Shown here piece by piece: positions 25,301-37,695 of a stretch of 64,000 nucleotides of DNA. The stretch lies in the NCBI RefSeq assembly GCF_035046485.1, contig NC_085138.1:325124129-325188128 (forward strand), in the 5' to 3' direction. Source of the stretch: Aedes albopictus. Lineage: Eukaryota; Arthropoda; Insecta; Diptera; Culicidae. A program made the translations under genes and the position numbers. Numbering within the stretch: the stretch's first letter is position 1; every line of letters starts with the position of its first letter. Below the pieces are notes generated by a model that worked only from the letters and a program-made list of their open reading frames with translations, did not search any database and was not told the origin of the DNA.

Positions 25301-26395
25301 GGATTTTGTTCAATCGACTGACTTCACTCAAACTGGAAACTTTTGTACAAAGGTTTTTCCAGCCGGATCGTTCAGCAGACCGGAGAGCTTTTCTGTAGTC
25401 CTTGCGAGCCGACCTGAAAGCCTCCGAACCAGCCGAACGTCGTCTGTTCCAACTCTTTCTACATTGTTTCCTGAGTTTCGCCAGATCAGAGTTCCACCAA
25501 AGGGTTCCTCTTGTGATCTTCACAGACCGTAGAGGGCATGCTTCTTCAAATGGATGGAGGCCGTTGCAGTATCAACGGCATCATCTAAATATCTTGGAGT
25601 GTCAATGGATGGTGAGTATCCATGAAATTTGGCTGCAACCAAATCGGTAAAGTGATCCCAGTTAAAACGAAAAGTAGTAGTAGTAGTATTAAGTCTATGG
25701 TAGTAACATTCACATGTTCAAAAAAGTTGAAGCGATGGTCAGATAAAGATTCTTCATCCGACACATGCCAGTTGGTCAGCTCGTAACTAATTCTGCTAGA
25801 GCAAAGCGTTATATCTAACACTTCCTCTCTAGCAGATATCATAAAGGTTGGGCAGATGCCTATGTTAAGCAATCCAAGATCTGTACTACTTAAGTATTCC
25901 ATCAAACTGGAGCCTCTTTCATCGATGTCTGAGCTGCCCCACATTATATGGTGAGCATTAGCATCACTGCCAACAATTAGCGGAAGGCCTCATGAAGTCC
26001 AGTATACGAAGACTTGCTTGAAAGCATCCGGAGGGGATGGTTCATCATGCGGTAAACAAACCGAACAATAAACGTATTTCCTGTTGAGATTTTCAACAGG
26101 CACATCGATTGTGATAGCACATACATCTCTAGTGGTTAGCTCAGAGATGAGTGTAGCAACGATTGCGTTGTTGACAAGCACACATGCTCGAGGCATGACA
26201 CGCGAGTTTGGCGTTTCCTTTTTACTGAAAGTAGCAAACCGGATTTAAAAGGTTTCCTAGATAGAAATTCTCCTTACGAAAGTAAGGTTCTTGGACTAAT
26301 GCCACTTGGGCTGTACCATTTTGCATAAGTTTGCAAAGGTTGATCGTTGCTGTTCTTTTGTGCTGAAGATTGATCTGAGCTATCCTAACCGTAGC
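22365..26395 (-). pseudogene. LOA-like ORF2 remnant: endonuclease, reverse transcriptase, RNase H
   Basis: Minus-strand order. Endonuclease: AQINLQHKRTA (about 26385), QEPYF, GSDANAHHIMWG (about 25975), DITLCSS and SDHRF (about 25730). Linker with LRKQCRKSWNRRR (25470). Reverse transcriptase 25014-24331: KFIPKVGRASY, FLDIVGAFDN, CPQGGVLSPLLWN, GFADDY, then across the MITE NPRKTSIVLFTERRNR and on to 23660. RNase H: CYTDGSLLEG (about 23190), VFQAEIFAL, CSDSQAA (about 23000) and VPGHSSIAGNELAD (about 22880). Tail with TGHCRLSYH and C..C...H...C to 22365. Frameshifts at several points, for example near 25990, 25590, 25080, 23625 and 23010. The largest open piece is 227 codons. Confidence 0.8.
23867..24296. 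mobile_element. Tc1/mariner-type foldback MITE, CAGTGCGAGAAATAAG ends
   Basis: Almost perfect inverted halves, from CAGTGCGAGAAATAAGTATA at the left to its mirror at the right, centred near 24080. TA on both sides (23865-23866; 24297-24298). Removing the element with one TA joins the flanking LOA-like reading frame without a shift. Ends beginning CAGT and a TA duplication are usual for Tc1/mariner elements. Confidence 0.9.
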
Positions 26396-26509
26396 CACTA
26401 CCCAAACTAGGCAAGATTAAACTCTTTGCAGTCACAGCACAAAAAAGAACAGCAACAATAAAGCCAGAACGGTATCGATTTTAATGCGCCAAAGGCGAGG
26501 ATGCACAGA

Positions 26510-27485
26510 ATTTTTTTTACAAACTCAATTGATGATTTCTTCTACAATTTCCCTAAAGATTACTTTAAAATAAAAACTTCCACAGATTTTTCGATAATTC
26601 TTTTATGCATCCTTGCTGAAATCCATCTTTGGATTCATTTAAAAAATCTTTCACGAGTTCCTGAAAAATCTCTCAGGGATTGTTAAAGAAATTATTTCAG
26701 GGACTCCTTCGGAAACTCCTCGTAAATCTACTTTGAACAATCTTCCAGGAAATCCTTAAGAAATTCAGTCAAAAATTATTTCTCAAGATCTTCTGAACAG
26801 TGCTGAAAAATGCATTTCGTCATATCTAAATTCAATCACCTACAGCTCATTTTAGAAGCTGAACCTGAGAATATGGTATATGAAAAACTTGTGCAGCTAG
26901 ACCAGTTCTGCAAGAAAGTCACGGAAAAACCACTATTTTTCGAATATTTAAGGTAAATGTCATGGACTACTTTTAAAAAATGCCAAATGATATTCACGGT
27001 GAATATCATATGCATTTTTCGAAGGTAGTCCGTGACATTTACCTTAAATATTCGAAAAATAGCGGTTTTCCGTGACTTTCTTGTAGAACTAGTCTAGCCG
27101 CACAAGTTTTTCATGTACCATATTATCAGGTTCAGCTTCTAAAATGAGCTGTAGGTGATTGAATTTAGATATGACGAAATGCATTTTTCAGCACTGTTCA
27201 GAAGATCTTGAGAAATAATTTTTGACTGAATTTCTTAAGGATTTCCTGGAAGATTGTTCAAAGTAGATTTACGAGGAGTTTCCGAAGGAGTCCCTGAAAT
27301 AATTTCTTTAACAATCCCTGAGAGATTTTTCAGGAACTCGTGAAAGATTTTTTAAATGAATCCAAAGATGGATTTCAGCAAGGATGCATAAAAGAATTAT
27401 CGAAAAATCTGTGGAAGTTTTTATTTTAAAGTAATCTTTAGGGAAATTGTAGAAGAAATCATCAATTGAGTTTGTAAAAAAATTT
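26510..27485. repeat. near-perfect palindrome of about 1 kb
   Basis: Two arms of about 487 bases centred on 26998 (gatattcac-g-gtgaatatc), with virtually no loop and only scattered mismatches and single-base gaps. The outer part carries minisatellite-like wording (cttccaggaaatcctt, actccttcggaaactcctcg). The inner part is non-repetitive. The same spurious 58-codon frame appears on both arms. Confidence 0.93.
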
Positions 27486-27960
27486 TTGGCAGATTTACTG
27501 TAGGAATCCCTCGGGAAAAAATGTACCCCTAAAGGAGTGGTGTCACCATAATTCCTTGACACAATCAAGACAAAAACTGGTTGAGCATATATGATTTTTC
27601 ACTTTGTATGTTTTTTTTTTGGGAAGTTCTTATGTGACATTTTTAGAAAAATAAATAAAAGTTCAAGTAAAAAGAAAATCGCGTTAAGTACTGTTCCTTT
27701 GAATTCCACTAAGAATTTGCATCCTTTGACAGATACGTATTTCGACCACAACTGTCATCTTCAGTGTCTTGTACTTGACTCGACTGACATGGAAAGCTCA
27801 AATTTCACCAAATAGTAAATCGTGAAGAACTCCAAAATGGATAGAAAAACGCCATGCTGTCTTCGGCAAAGTTTTTCCTCATACAATTTCCTATCATTTT
27901 ATGGAAATTGTTACAAATTTGCATTAGGTTGAGATACTTTTTGTGATGAGTAAAATGCAT
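27486..27960. other. AT-rich non-coding stretch
   Basis: No gene, repeat or inverted structure recognised. Confidence 0.4.
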
Positions 27961-27967
27961 GTAGGGT

Positions 27968-28155
27968 GACGATGGGTATTATCGGCAGATTTGTTCTCTT
28001 CGTCATGGGGGGTTTTTGTGGGCCGAATTGCCTGAAATTTGGGCATATAACTCAGCTTGGATCGGAAGGATTTAGGGCCAACTGTGAGACCTACAAGTTT
28101 CAAAAAAAAAAAAACTCATGACGAAGAGAACAAAACTGCCGAGAATACATAAGTT
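27968..28155. mobile_element. small foldback MITE (gttctcttcgtcatg arms)
   Basis: gggtattatcggcagatttg plus ttctcttcgtcatg (27971-28004) is mirrored by catgacgaagagaacaaaac plus tgccgagaatacat (28117-28150). Confidence 0.65.
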
Positions 28156-28339
28156 CCCCTATATCATTTATTACAAAAAATGGCCATTTTTCAAAAATCT
28201 CGCCGGGGCGTCTTTTCTGAAAGTTGTCATCACACAAAAGTTTGTTTCTAACATCCTAAGCTATCATTTGCAGGGTGAACTCCCAAGCTTTTTGACCATG
28301 TGCAGTTTACTGTCACACAAACCCCAAGTAACATTTTAG

Positions 28340-30155
28340 TCTAGACTAGAACAGGGTTTGAGAACCTTTAAAAAATAAAAATAAAATTTATTAGGTGTAT
28401 GATGGTTCTCAAAACCTCAACAAGATCGATTGGTCATCCAAACTTTCCACGGAACCCCCTTTGATTCCGAAATTTATACGCCCCAGTCGCCAATGTAGCG
28501 TTGTTGTTGTTGATTGCAGCCTCCCACATCTAAAGCTCTGTTCAGATTTCATCAAATATTAATCATGGATTGGGCGCAATCTGACACGCACATAACCGAC
28601 GCGGCGCTCACCTCCGCAGCAAGCAAAGTGATGACCACCAGCCAGCCAGCTAGCCATCCTTTTGATGCGGTGGGTGTTTGGATGATTCCCATTTTGGATA
28701 TGAAAAAAAATCGGGAACAAGGGGAAAAGAACATATGAAATATTCGCGCTATTTGAAGCGGCCTGTTCTCATTCGATGAATATTTGGAAATAAGTGAGGA
28801 AAGGATGCCAAAAAGCGAGTGATGACACGGGGCATACGGAATGAAGCTTTCATCGAAATTGGGTTTTGGGTACGGGGACTCAATTGAGGTTGATTATTTC
28901 TGAATTGTGTTCATGAGATATTTATATGGTCCTTTATGCAGCGATTTGTGCCAGATTTTATGTTAATCACTTTCAATGCAAGCAGTTGAATGCTTTATAG
29001 GAATGTGAAAGAGCTATCAAATTCTTGTTACTTCATATAAATTAGGTTTCACTTACTCTGTTTTAATTCATTGTTTGTTAAGCTGCTTGGTATTTACCTG
29101 AAAGTAAACAGAGGAAACAAATTATTAGATTGCATGAAGATTGAAATGAATATGATCGTTGAGATAACCATAAAAAATGGTTGAAGAACTCCACTATAAA
29201 CTTGCAGTTACCTTTAGGATATTTATCTGAGAATTAAATATTTATCTGAGGTTTAAATATTTTAATTCAATTCATTTTGAATCGCTATTAGCATCGTTGA
29301 TACATTTCTTTCGAACGATAATCGCTGCACTTAGTTAGCTGTCGTTCAGAAATCATTACCGTTCAGTCATTGCACCGTGATACACTCAATTAGGATCGTT
29401 AGCAAATATTGATCTCTTGTTTCAAACTGCGCCAAAAGCTAACAGCAGAGGATGTTTCACATTCTATTGAAAAGTTTGTCGGATTTCCGGTTGCCGCGGA
29501 ATCGACCTCGCTCGTTAGCAGATAAACCAACTTTTCCGATGTCGCTTCGACAGTAAATGCCACCACACCACCACGGTACGGCTACGACATTTGAAGCAAA
29601 CACTGTTTGACACACGAAACATATCAATTAAAACTTTTTGTATGGAATAGACTGAGCGAGTGGTTCAATAGGATTCCCGATGTGTATTCAAACGACATTT
29701 TACGGATGTGCGCGCACTCCCAAAGTCCCCAATCGCAATCGAATGTTCAGTTTTGCCGTCCATTTGTTTTCACTTGGCCATGATGGCATGGATGGTGGCT
29801 ACGATGGAGGAGCGCAACGAGGGATTTCGTTTCCAGAGTACACAATGGTGCTGCACATTCCATTGTGCTTTTTTATATCGTACGCAAAATTCACGAGCAC
29901 TGATCCGAAAAATCACCAAATCCGGCATCGTCGTCGTGCTTCCTGGGCTGGCAGCACTTCGAAGACCGAGTGGGTCAGTATCGCAAAAAACGAAGGAGGA
30001 GAGCTGTATGCTGCATGTGGGAGATGTTGTTGAGGAATTTATTTGAATACAGTGATGAATGGGGTGAAATGCCCAAAGGAAAAGATAGAATCTGCGCTAT
30101 CCTTCACATCTCTGGCGTAACGTCTCCACTGGGACAAAGTCCGCTTCTCAGCTCA
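28340..30155. other. apparently single-copy non-coding DNA
   Basis: GC-richer islands around 28490-28690 and 29480-30000, AT-rich between them. Short frames on both strands, none with recognisable domains. This could be intron or intergenic sequence with regulatory content, but nothing in it lets me name a site. Confidence 0.45.
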
Positions 30156-30284
30156 CCCAAGTAACATTTTGATGACCAATTACTCTTGTACATAATTTGA
30201 GAATCTTATAGGTACCTTTTATTTTGGTTTATTGATGCTTTAAAGATCCTCTTCTAGTCTATTTGACTAAAAATATTACTTGGG
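30156..30284. mobile_element. 129-base MITE, CCCAAGTAAYATTTT ends
   Basis: Left end cccaagtaacatttt, right end aatattacttggg in inverted order. A half end (ccccaagtaacatttt) also stands at 28323-28338. Confidence 0.7.
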
Positions 30285-30979
30285 TACAGTTCTATGGGCA
30301 ATTCCACAGTTATTAACTAGGAGCTTCTCTGGAAGTAACAGTTGTGCATATATGTATCATGTGGCAATAAAACTTAAGTTTCTTTCAACAGTGCATATTA
30401 TACCGGTTCTCTCCTACTTCGTTGGACTCGATGTGTGCTCGTAAGTCCTCGTCGGACAAATAAATACATGCACAAATAGATTCAATTTTGTGCTTTGTTT
30501 GCTTAGCTCTTGGCAGCCATTCGATCGGAAGGACAGTTGGAGTGGATGGATGAGTGAACCAGCCGTTCGTCCCGTCCTCCAGCATAGGACAGCAGAAATC
30601 AGGAGATTCTTCCGAGGGAAAACGAAGTCGACTAAAAGGTTCGCTTGTTTTTCTTTCTTCGACTCCATAAAGGAGGAGAAGGCGGGCAGACCTTCGATTT
30701 ATGACGCCCATCCCCGGCTCCATTTGATTGAATTTTCCCTCAACAATGACCTTGTTGATGGTGGGCGTGGTAGATGGAGAAACCACTAAACGATTAGAAG
30801 AAGATTCGCTTATCCGGTGTGGTACTTGGCTAATGGAGACGCTTGGTCATTGACGAGGATTACTGACGTCGATTGACGGATGGAGACCATAACTTAATTA
30901 GCTTAAATCTCTATCCAAAATGCCTGAACCGAAATATGTACTTCTGTATCTCCCATATCTAGGGGCCATATAGCTACAG

Positions 30980-31238
30980 CTGTAAAGACGTGAGTATTCA
31001 GCTCAGCATGTCCATGCTTAGGGTCACGGGTTCGACTCCCGGTCGGTCCACGAACTTTTCATAGTGGAAATTCCCTTGACTGCCTTGGGCATGAGTATTT
31101 ACATCTCAGTCACGCCACACGATATACACATGAAAAATAATGATTGGCAAAGGAGGCACCCAGTTAATTACTATGAAAGTGCTTATAGAACACTATAGAA
31201 GCTCAGAAGCTGGCCCTGTCCCAGTGAGGACGTTACGC

Positions 31239-31269
<31 letters not shown>

Positions 31270-31270
31270 A
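30980..31270 (+). mobile_element. tRNA-derived SINE (second family) with (GAA)n tail
   Basis: Has B box gggttcgactccc (31027-31039). The body ends ggacgttacgctaa and then (gaa) repeats to 31270. The body shares its general plan with the Feilai type (cagttaattactatgaaagt, gcttatagaacacta) but clearly differs in the head. No clear target duplication. Confidence 0.7.
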
Positions 31271-31279
31271 GCATCCGCA

Positions 31280-32335
31280 TCTCAGGACCCTTACTTGTTA
31301 AAAGCATGGTGTTTTCGCAAAGCTGTCATTTCCTTTCTGGTGAAATTAACACAGCAAAGCTCTCAAGGGAAGGTCACGATGGTGTCCCTCTTGGATTTTA
31401 TTCACACTCTTTTTTGTCGAATTTTACATGCGCAAACATGGTAAAATCCAAAGTTTTTTTTTTGTATGCAGAATGCTAATTTACACGGGCAGCATAGGCA
31501 TCAAGAACCCAACACTATATATCTTGGTCCCAGTTACTTTGGTGGTGCCACAGCTTTAGTAGAAAGTAGTTGCTCGATCGTCCCTTCTGTCCAGTCCAAC
31601 TGAGCAACTCTACTGTGTGCAGTTGTCCCATGTTGCAAAATTGAAAATTAAAAAAAACGCAATTCAAGTCTCAACACTTGTTTTTTTTTTCTACTGACAA
31701 GTGCACAGTGGTGCGAGGGCGGTCGAAACCTAAAAAATGAAAATGCTTTTCACGTAGAAATAATATTTTTGTCAGATTCCTAAATATTTCAACAGTAGAA
31801 ATCCAAAATTTCAGATCGATTCATTGAAATTTGATTTTTTGACAGCCTCCTGAACGGACTGTGGTTTATGGCCTTCATACAAAATCTATAATGTTATACA
31901 CAGCTATGCCAGTGTCCCGTGTATTAATAAACGCATGAACTATAATAGTTGCTTTGAAGGCTTTGTTCGTAGATATGTGAAGATCATCTGTATGGCATTT
32001 AAGTTGTGAAAAAGCTGCCTAAAAATTAGTTATTCTTCAATATTCTTGAAAATTACTTATTTTTGAGTCAAAATTGATCTAAAACTATAGTAGGACGTGC
32101 GCGCCCGCGATGTGGTTGTGCGATTTTGTAAGCCTAAGACCAGTGCTTTCGATTGGTGTATGATTTATTTTGCGAAAACTTGCGATAGATTTCATGATTT
32201 TCATATGTTTTTGAGCGTTTTGGGTAAGAGGTTTTGGCTGACTTTTGTTCAGCAACGCGCCACTGTGAAGTGGTATAAAAAACAAAGTGAGTTTTACTTA
32301 CAGGTATTCCAATAACACGCCCAGGTATATCATCA
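31280..32335. other. non-coding, AT-rich
   Basis: No gene or repeat recognised. T/A homopolymer runs at 31457, 31650 and 31680. Confidence 0.4.
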
Positions 32336-34050
32336 AGGTGAGTTTATCAGAACACTCACTCTTCCCCTTTACTTATAAGCTCACTCATCCCTCTTCACTT
32401 TTCACTGCACATTTCTTACAGATCACTTCTCATTCCTCTCTGCTCACACCTAGTTTCACATTTATCACTCTCTGCTACTCACTATTCACTGTTCACTCAT
32501 CACTAAGCATGTCTCACCACTTCGCACTTATTACTGCTCATTCCCATTGCTCACTTCATACACAACGCTTCTGACTTCTCATTCCTCACTACTTAATTTT
32601 TACTTAGCACTTTTCGCTGTTACTCCACAGTATTTACTTTTCCCTTTTCACTGATCAATCCTAACTCCACCTCACTGCTCGCTTCTTACTACTCTCCGAT
32701 TCACAGTTTTCGCTCTTTATTTTTCATCTATTATTCCTCTTTGCTTACTTCTTACTTCTGACACTTTGTTGCACATTTTTCACTCCACATTGATTAACAC
32801 TTCAATTCCCAGCCACTAACACTTCACTCCTCAATATGTATCATATGGATAATTTACATCGTTGTTTCCCGTACGAATCGGAGCAGCCGGAACAGTTCAG
32901 TGCAATTCGTGATGCCAGTCACTTGAAAAATTTGCTTCTGCCCTCGTCGATTAGGAGCACATAATCACTGGACACAGGAATGGATATTTATCGGTGAGTC
33001 CATTCCATTTAAAATTATTCGTTAACCATATTTTTGGGTATTCACTCAACTAGATGATATTGAAAGGTCAAGGGTTGGCACATATTTTCGAGTCACTTTT
33101 TGATAATAACAAAAAAAAAATCCGTATTTTTTTGCATTAACAATCAAAATTTTAAAACTAACTTAATTACATTTTGATTTCCTCAATACCCACTGAGAAG
33201 CGCTTCGTTTTGCAGTCGGGAACATAAATAAAACTCACAAGTTCCAGCAACAGGATCAAGGCAGATTTCCTCTAACAAAAAAGTTAAGTTTCCCCAAAAG
33301 TTTTCAAGAATTTTTGTTGTTTCCGTAAATGATGCTGACATTGAATGTCGCACGGACGGAGAAGGTGGGTTTTCCTAACAAGGAGAAATAATTTATAAAT
33401 TTAATGGTAAAACAAAAATTTCTGTAAGGCCGACTTGGCGTGCAAAACAAACATTTTTACATTTATTACAAACGTGTCAGAAAAAGTGCATATTTATTTC
33501 AAACATGAATTGCTTTAAATTTCACGTTTGATTTGTTTCAAGCAGCTTAATTTTTTTGGCCTGAACAAATTGACAATTCGTTCGAGTTGACCTTATATAT
33601 TTTGGATTTTATCCTCTGTACTTAGTTGGCAACGCACGTCATACTATCATCCCTTCCCTTCCTCGATGACCGTAAGGACGTGGCCGGCACCTTTATTGAC
33701 TTAATAAAGTTTGGAATTCCTGAAGCAGTACAATTATAACGGTTAGCGACGGTCCTCATCTCTCACTCTCAACTGCTCAGTCCTCATTAGTCACTCTGCA
33801 TTCCTCATTTCAACTTCTCACTGCATCACTGCTCATCACTTTTTACTGGTCATTCCTGACTACTCACTTTTTACTCCTAACTCAACAGTACTTACTTCTC
33901 ACTTCTTACTGCTCTTTCCCCACTACTAACTTTTCACTCCTACATCTCTCTCTCATAAATGCCTAAACTTGCCAGTCTTCATTGCAAACTCCACATTCCA
34001 TATTGCTGACTCCTTACTACTAATTGCTCACTTATCACTTGTCATCATTT
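32336..34050. repeat. two degenerate CTCACT-rich tracts
   Basis: 32340-32830 and 33755-34045 are made of diverged short words such as cactgctcactt, ctcattcctcact and ttactcctaact on the plus strand (period about 5-6 and multiples). Between them lies about 920 bases without the motif, including a block cccttcccttcctcgatgac plus cgtaaggacgtggcc (33651-33690) that has the look of a known Aedes repeat. A frame across the first tract (32287-32574) is compositional. Confidence 0.6.
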
Positions 34051-34446
34051 GTGGGGTAAATTGCGTAAAAATGGAATATGTTGCAGTTTTTGAAAAATAA
34101 AATTAAATAAACATGCGACAGCAAACGCTGAACAAATCGAACATATATTAAGACTCTTAATTTAAGAGTGTCAAGACAGTTATGTTTGGCATTGTCTGCG
34201 GGTGAAATTTGTCGTTAGCAACAACAGAAGATTACCCAATGAGATCCAAAGATGTAACGAATTTCCTTATGACAGATCAAATCAGCCGTTCTTCGTGTTT
34301 TTCAACGTCTAGAAACATCACGAAATATAGCAATTTCCTGCTTTATTTTCGCTTTTGGAGGAACTTTATGTTTAATGTTAAGTTTCCATAAGGAGTTTCA
34401 ATCATGAACACTTTGTTTACAGTAATGAATGATTTGCCATAGACGT

Positions 34447-34628
34447 GTTTAGTGGTCCAGTGGCTACCGCTTCTAGTTCATATGGAGAAGATCCTAGGTT
34501 TAAACCTTGGCTCGGTTCTTTCCTCCTACTTTGTAACTTTCTATCAACTTTCTCTATACTCTTACTACATATGCATCTAATGTTTACACGTATGCTCTCA
34601 TAGCCATCGTTACAGGATTAAAAAAAAC
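34447..34628 (+). mobile_element. tRNA-derived SINE (third family), plus copy
   Basis: Head tttagtggtccagtggctac (A-box-like), B-box-like taggtttaaacct, then cctcctactttgtaactttc and an A-rich end (attaaaaaaaa). The same family on the minus strand lies at about 56335-56511. Confidence 0.7.
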
Positions 34629-35252
34629 CATTTCCCTTATTTACGTAAAGTAGATGGACCTTTTCCAAATGTAAGGCTTGATGTATGAGCTCATGTATGA
34701 GCTTCTATTCGTAAATGTTTTAGTGTCATAGGTAATTTTCGATACAACGTATCCTAGATATGGCAAATTCGACATAACGTACATTTTGCTAGCTGTTGTG
34801 GTGATATTGTCAGTGAAACTGGCAAAACTGAATACAATAAGAAATCAGAAGTAAATTGTTAATTCTCTAGGTTGAAAGGTCGTGTTGACGCCGTTGTGGA
34901 TGGTCGCGCTCTGGGCCCAAGGAACAGGTCATAATGGTCATTCTCGATGTAACAACTAAGTGATCTTTCACTAAATGTTCCAACACACTAGAGTACTTGA
35001 AGTTCAACTTCAACTTTAACTATTTACATATGTATATACACATAATATAGACGAGCACGCGCGGAGGCTGCTCTGATCGAGCCCGCAGGACTGTATTGGG
35101 TGGCAGTCAACTACTGTACTGAAGATCTGGATCTTGTTGTTGGTTGCTGCTAACGAGGTGAACCATACGAACCGATAAGCAGGTGATTGTTTACGAATCA
35201 CCGTAGAATCGGCCCGGACTACAAAGTAGTTTCTGTGAGGCTATACGAACAG
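34629..35252. other. non-coding, no repeat recognised
   Basis: Short frames only; nothing identifiable. Confidence 0.4.
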
Positions 35253-35505
35253 CACAGACAAACAGACGTAACACTCTGATTATTCCCATCGTACACCGAT
35301 TTAACGGTCTATTTTAAAATTTGATAGTTGGCCAACTGCCCACCCGTGGCGCTTGCATCGTTTTTGTTCGAGTTTGACGTTTGCCCACTACCGCCATCTA
35401 GTTGATGGTTGGCCAAAGTCAGTCATTTCAGCATTGGGCGAACATGCTTCCGTGACTATGATTTGAATACGGAAATGTTCGTAGTGTTACGTCTGTTTGT
35501 CTGTG
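35253..35505. mobile_element. MITE with cacagacaaacagacgtaac ends
   Basis: CACAGACAAACAGACGTAAC plus ACT (35253-35275) is mirrored at 35483-35505 without mismatch over 23 bases. The 207 bases between them are not palindromic. Confidence 0.85.
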
Positions 35506-35795
35506 CGAACAGCCTATGTCGAATATTAGCTGAAGTCAGATCAGCTGTGTGTGATAGTGGAGATCACTCAAACGTAGGTACCTCATTGCCTTTCAACGGG
35601 GCTGGATTGATGTACTTTGCACTATGGGTGCGAACCATGCGGAAGAGTGGTCAAAATAGCAAATATTCACGTCTTGGGCGTGAACAGGTCGTACTCTTGA
35701 GTTAGCACGGAAAATACCAAATTGTATATATATATTGATTTGTATAACTGCTGAATATTTCTAATAATAAAGTGAATTACAGCATTGAAGCTGAC

Positions 35796-36595
35796 ATGAA
35801 GAATGCTGCTCTCAATATTTGTGTTCGTGCTAAAGGTGAGTGCAATTCTTCCCAACATTCTTCAATGAATTTGGTGGACCTACTGCATGCTACAAAAAGG
35901 TGCGATATGGAAAGCGCAATTCTAAGACTTGCACAACTCGAAGAGCGAAGCAAGTTGTGGCGGAAATATTATGATGAGGAGGAAAACCGCATCGAAGACG
36001 CATACGACCGTGGATTGGCTGATATCGAAAGAGCATATAAAGAAGCTGCCAAAAAGATTCAGTTAAATTTCTTCGCCAGAAAAGAAGCAATAAAAAGACA
36101 GTACTATGCAAAAAAAAGAAATTGACACTGTCTTCATCCAAATGCACATCACCGGACTCGACATCTCCGAAAGTTGTGTCCGATCAACCGTCATCAACAT
36201 CGAAGCCGAATTCATTCGACGACGTAGAACGAAATGAAAGGGATATAATATCGTCGATAACGATAACGTCTTCAAGCGGAAACGTCATCGGTGATACAGT
36301 TATGATCAAACGTCTTGAAATCCCGCTTCAACAGTGCATCAGAACTTCAGACGAACAAATCTCAAGAAGCACGCTTCAAACAACAGTGCATTCAATTATT
36401 CTGTTCTTGCTCACTTGTCATAAGCTTAAAATTAGAAGCGTTGAGTTAACTGTCAATAATTTATCGGTTAACAACCTTGCTGCATACTGCACCGCAATGA
36501 TATCGAAATTGCGGGGATGTACAGGGTATATAAATATATTGTACAGGGTATTCAATATATTAGAAAACAATTTCCTTCTCATGGTCGATGTTTAG
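35796..36595 (+). CDS. hypothetical protein, coiled coil, two frames joined at an A8 run
   Basis: I do not recognise this protein. The first ATG in frame is 35796; that frame runs to TGA 36123-36125. It contains a charged helical stretch from about residue 40 to 108 (MESAILRLAQLEERSKLWRK, then many E/R/K/D with regular spacing), likely a coiled coil. A second frame opens at the same point (36119 onward) and continues to TAG at 36593-36595 with a Ser/Thr-rich linker and a mixed hydrophobic region (IILFLLTCHKLKIRSVELTV). The switch lies at gcaaaaaaaagaaattg. A -1 slip on A AAA AAA, or one lost or gained A, would give a single protein of about 265 residues. A donor-like AAAG|GTGAGT stands at 35832-35841. 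No promoter or polyA signal decided. It could be a decayed or retroposed gene. Confidence 0.4.
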
Positions 36596-36599
36596 CTAA

Positions 36600-37695
36600 T
36601 TACATTATCATTTTGTTTTTGAGTTAACTCTAACGGTAACAGAACTCGATAGGCAATTCGACAATGATTTTTCATATGAGCCTAACGGACTTGATCGATT
36701 TCTCTTCGTCGACTCTCTCTTTCGCTAATAACTTGATCAAAACAAACAAAATCATTATTCTTTTTGTTTATGTTTGTTATAGCAACATGTAGTCGTCTTC
36801 TTCGCATTTCAACCAAAAAATCTTTGGAAAACTCAATACACATTCTGTAATAACACAAAGAGAGGATCGATGAAGAGAACTCGAAAATGTCAGTTGGGCC
36901 CAAATGAAAAAATCAGTGTCGAATTATTCAATCTTATTATTTTAAGGAAATTGTAGCTCTCATAAAAAAAAAATCAATGAAATGGAAGCTTATTTATAAA
37001 TTAGTATTGATACCAAATTGACCATGAGGCGTTAGGCGAGGTGCAAGAAATTCTTGCCAAGAATATATACGATTATCAGTGGTCGGTGCTTAGACAGACG
37101 TGAATTAGATAAAAACCCTAACTGAATTGTCCACGGAATGTCTATTGATGCCGGTTTTACTTATTTATGCCAATTAGTAACGTCTGGCGTTGTATGAGTT
37201 GGATCAAGCAATTAAATGGAAAATTTATTCTAGCCCATTGCTATAATAAATCAGAATTATACTTCACACAGATGATGACTTCGACAGTGCCTTCGGCAAT
37301 ATTTTTACTACTAATATGGACTATAATTTAATGCATCTTTATATTAGGATGGTCCTGCAAAATATCAAAATATTTTTCAACTTAAAGTAATGTTTTGAAG
37401 TTTTACTTCAATATATTTGGAGACATTTTGCCGGAGATGCCAACTTTGTAGGTCATTTGTATATTGCGCTAGAGCAATAAAAAAAATTAGGTGGGTGAAT
37501 CCAAAAATTCGTTTTTGGGTTTTAGATCTGATTAATACGACTATTTTCAGACTCCTTTATCGATACACCTGAAAATAACCACGACGAAATCGCATATTCA
37601 ACACGTTCTGATTGACATACGGATTTTTTCCGACATTATCGTCGTCAGGATCCATTCGTCATTCACAAATATTAATTAGTTTTACCTCATAAATT
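36600..37695. other. non-coding, AT-rich
   Basis: No coding homology and no repeat shared with the rest of the window. Confidence 0.4.

Larger units (their letters stand above)
21895..26395 (-). mobile_element. decayed LOA-like non-LTR retrotransposon (endonuclease, RT, RNase H)
   Basis: Runs from about 26395 (start of the endonuclease) down to a 3' UTR at about 22375-21895. It is interrupted by a Tc1/mariner-type MITE (23867-24296) and a Feilai SINE (22020-22260). The domain order endonuclease, reverse transcriptase, RNase H, Cys/His tail fits the LOA group (Lian in Aedes). The name is an inference from motif wording. The 3' boundary is uncertain. Confidence 0.75.

Noticed and set aside
26501..27568. 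Two identical short proteins on opposite strands
   Set aside because: Both are the two arms of the palindrome read in each direction; AT-rich, no domain.
29680..30046. Two overlapping plus-strand frames of over 110 codons
   Set aside because: Different frames of the same GC-richer stretch, no recognisable domain or splice context; composition explains them.
32837..32965. 43-codon frame starting atgtatcatatggataat, followed later by a GGTGAGTCC donor-like site
   Set aside because: Too short, inside a repeat-flanked block, with a stop before the donor-like site.
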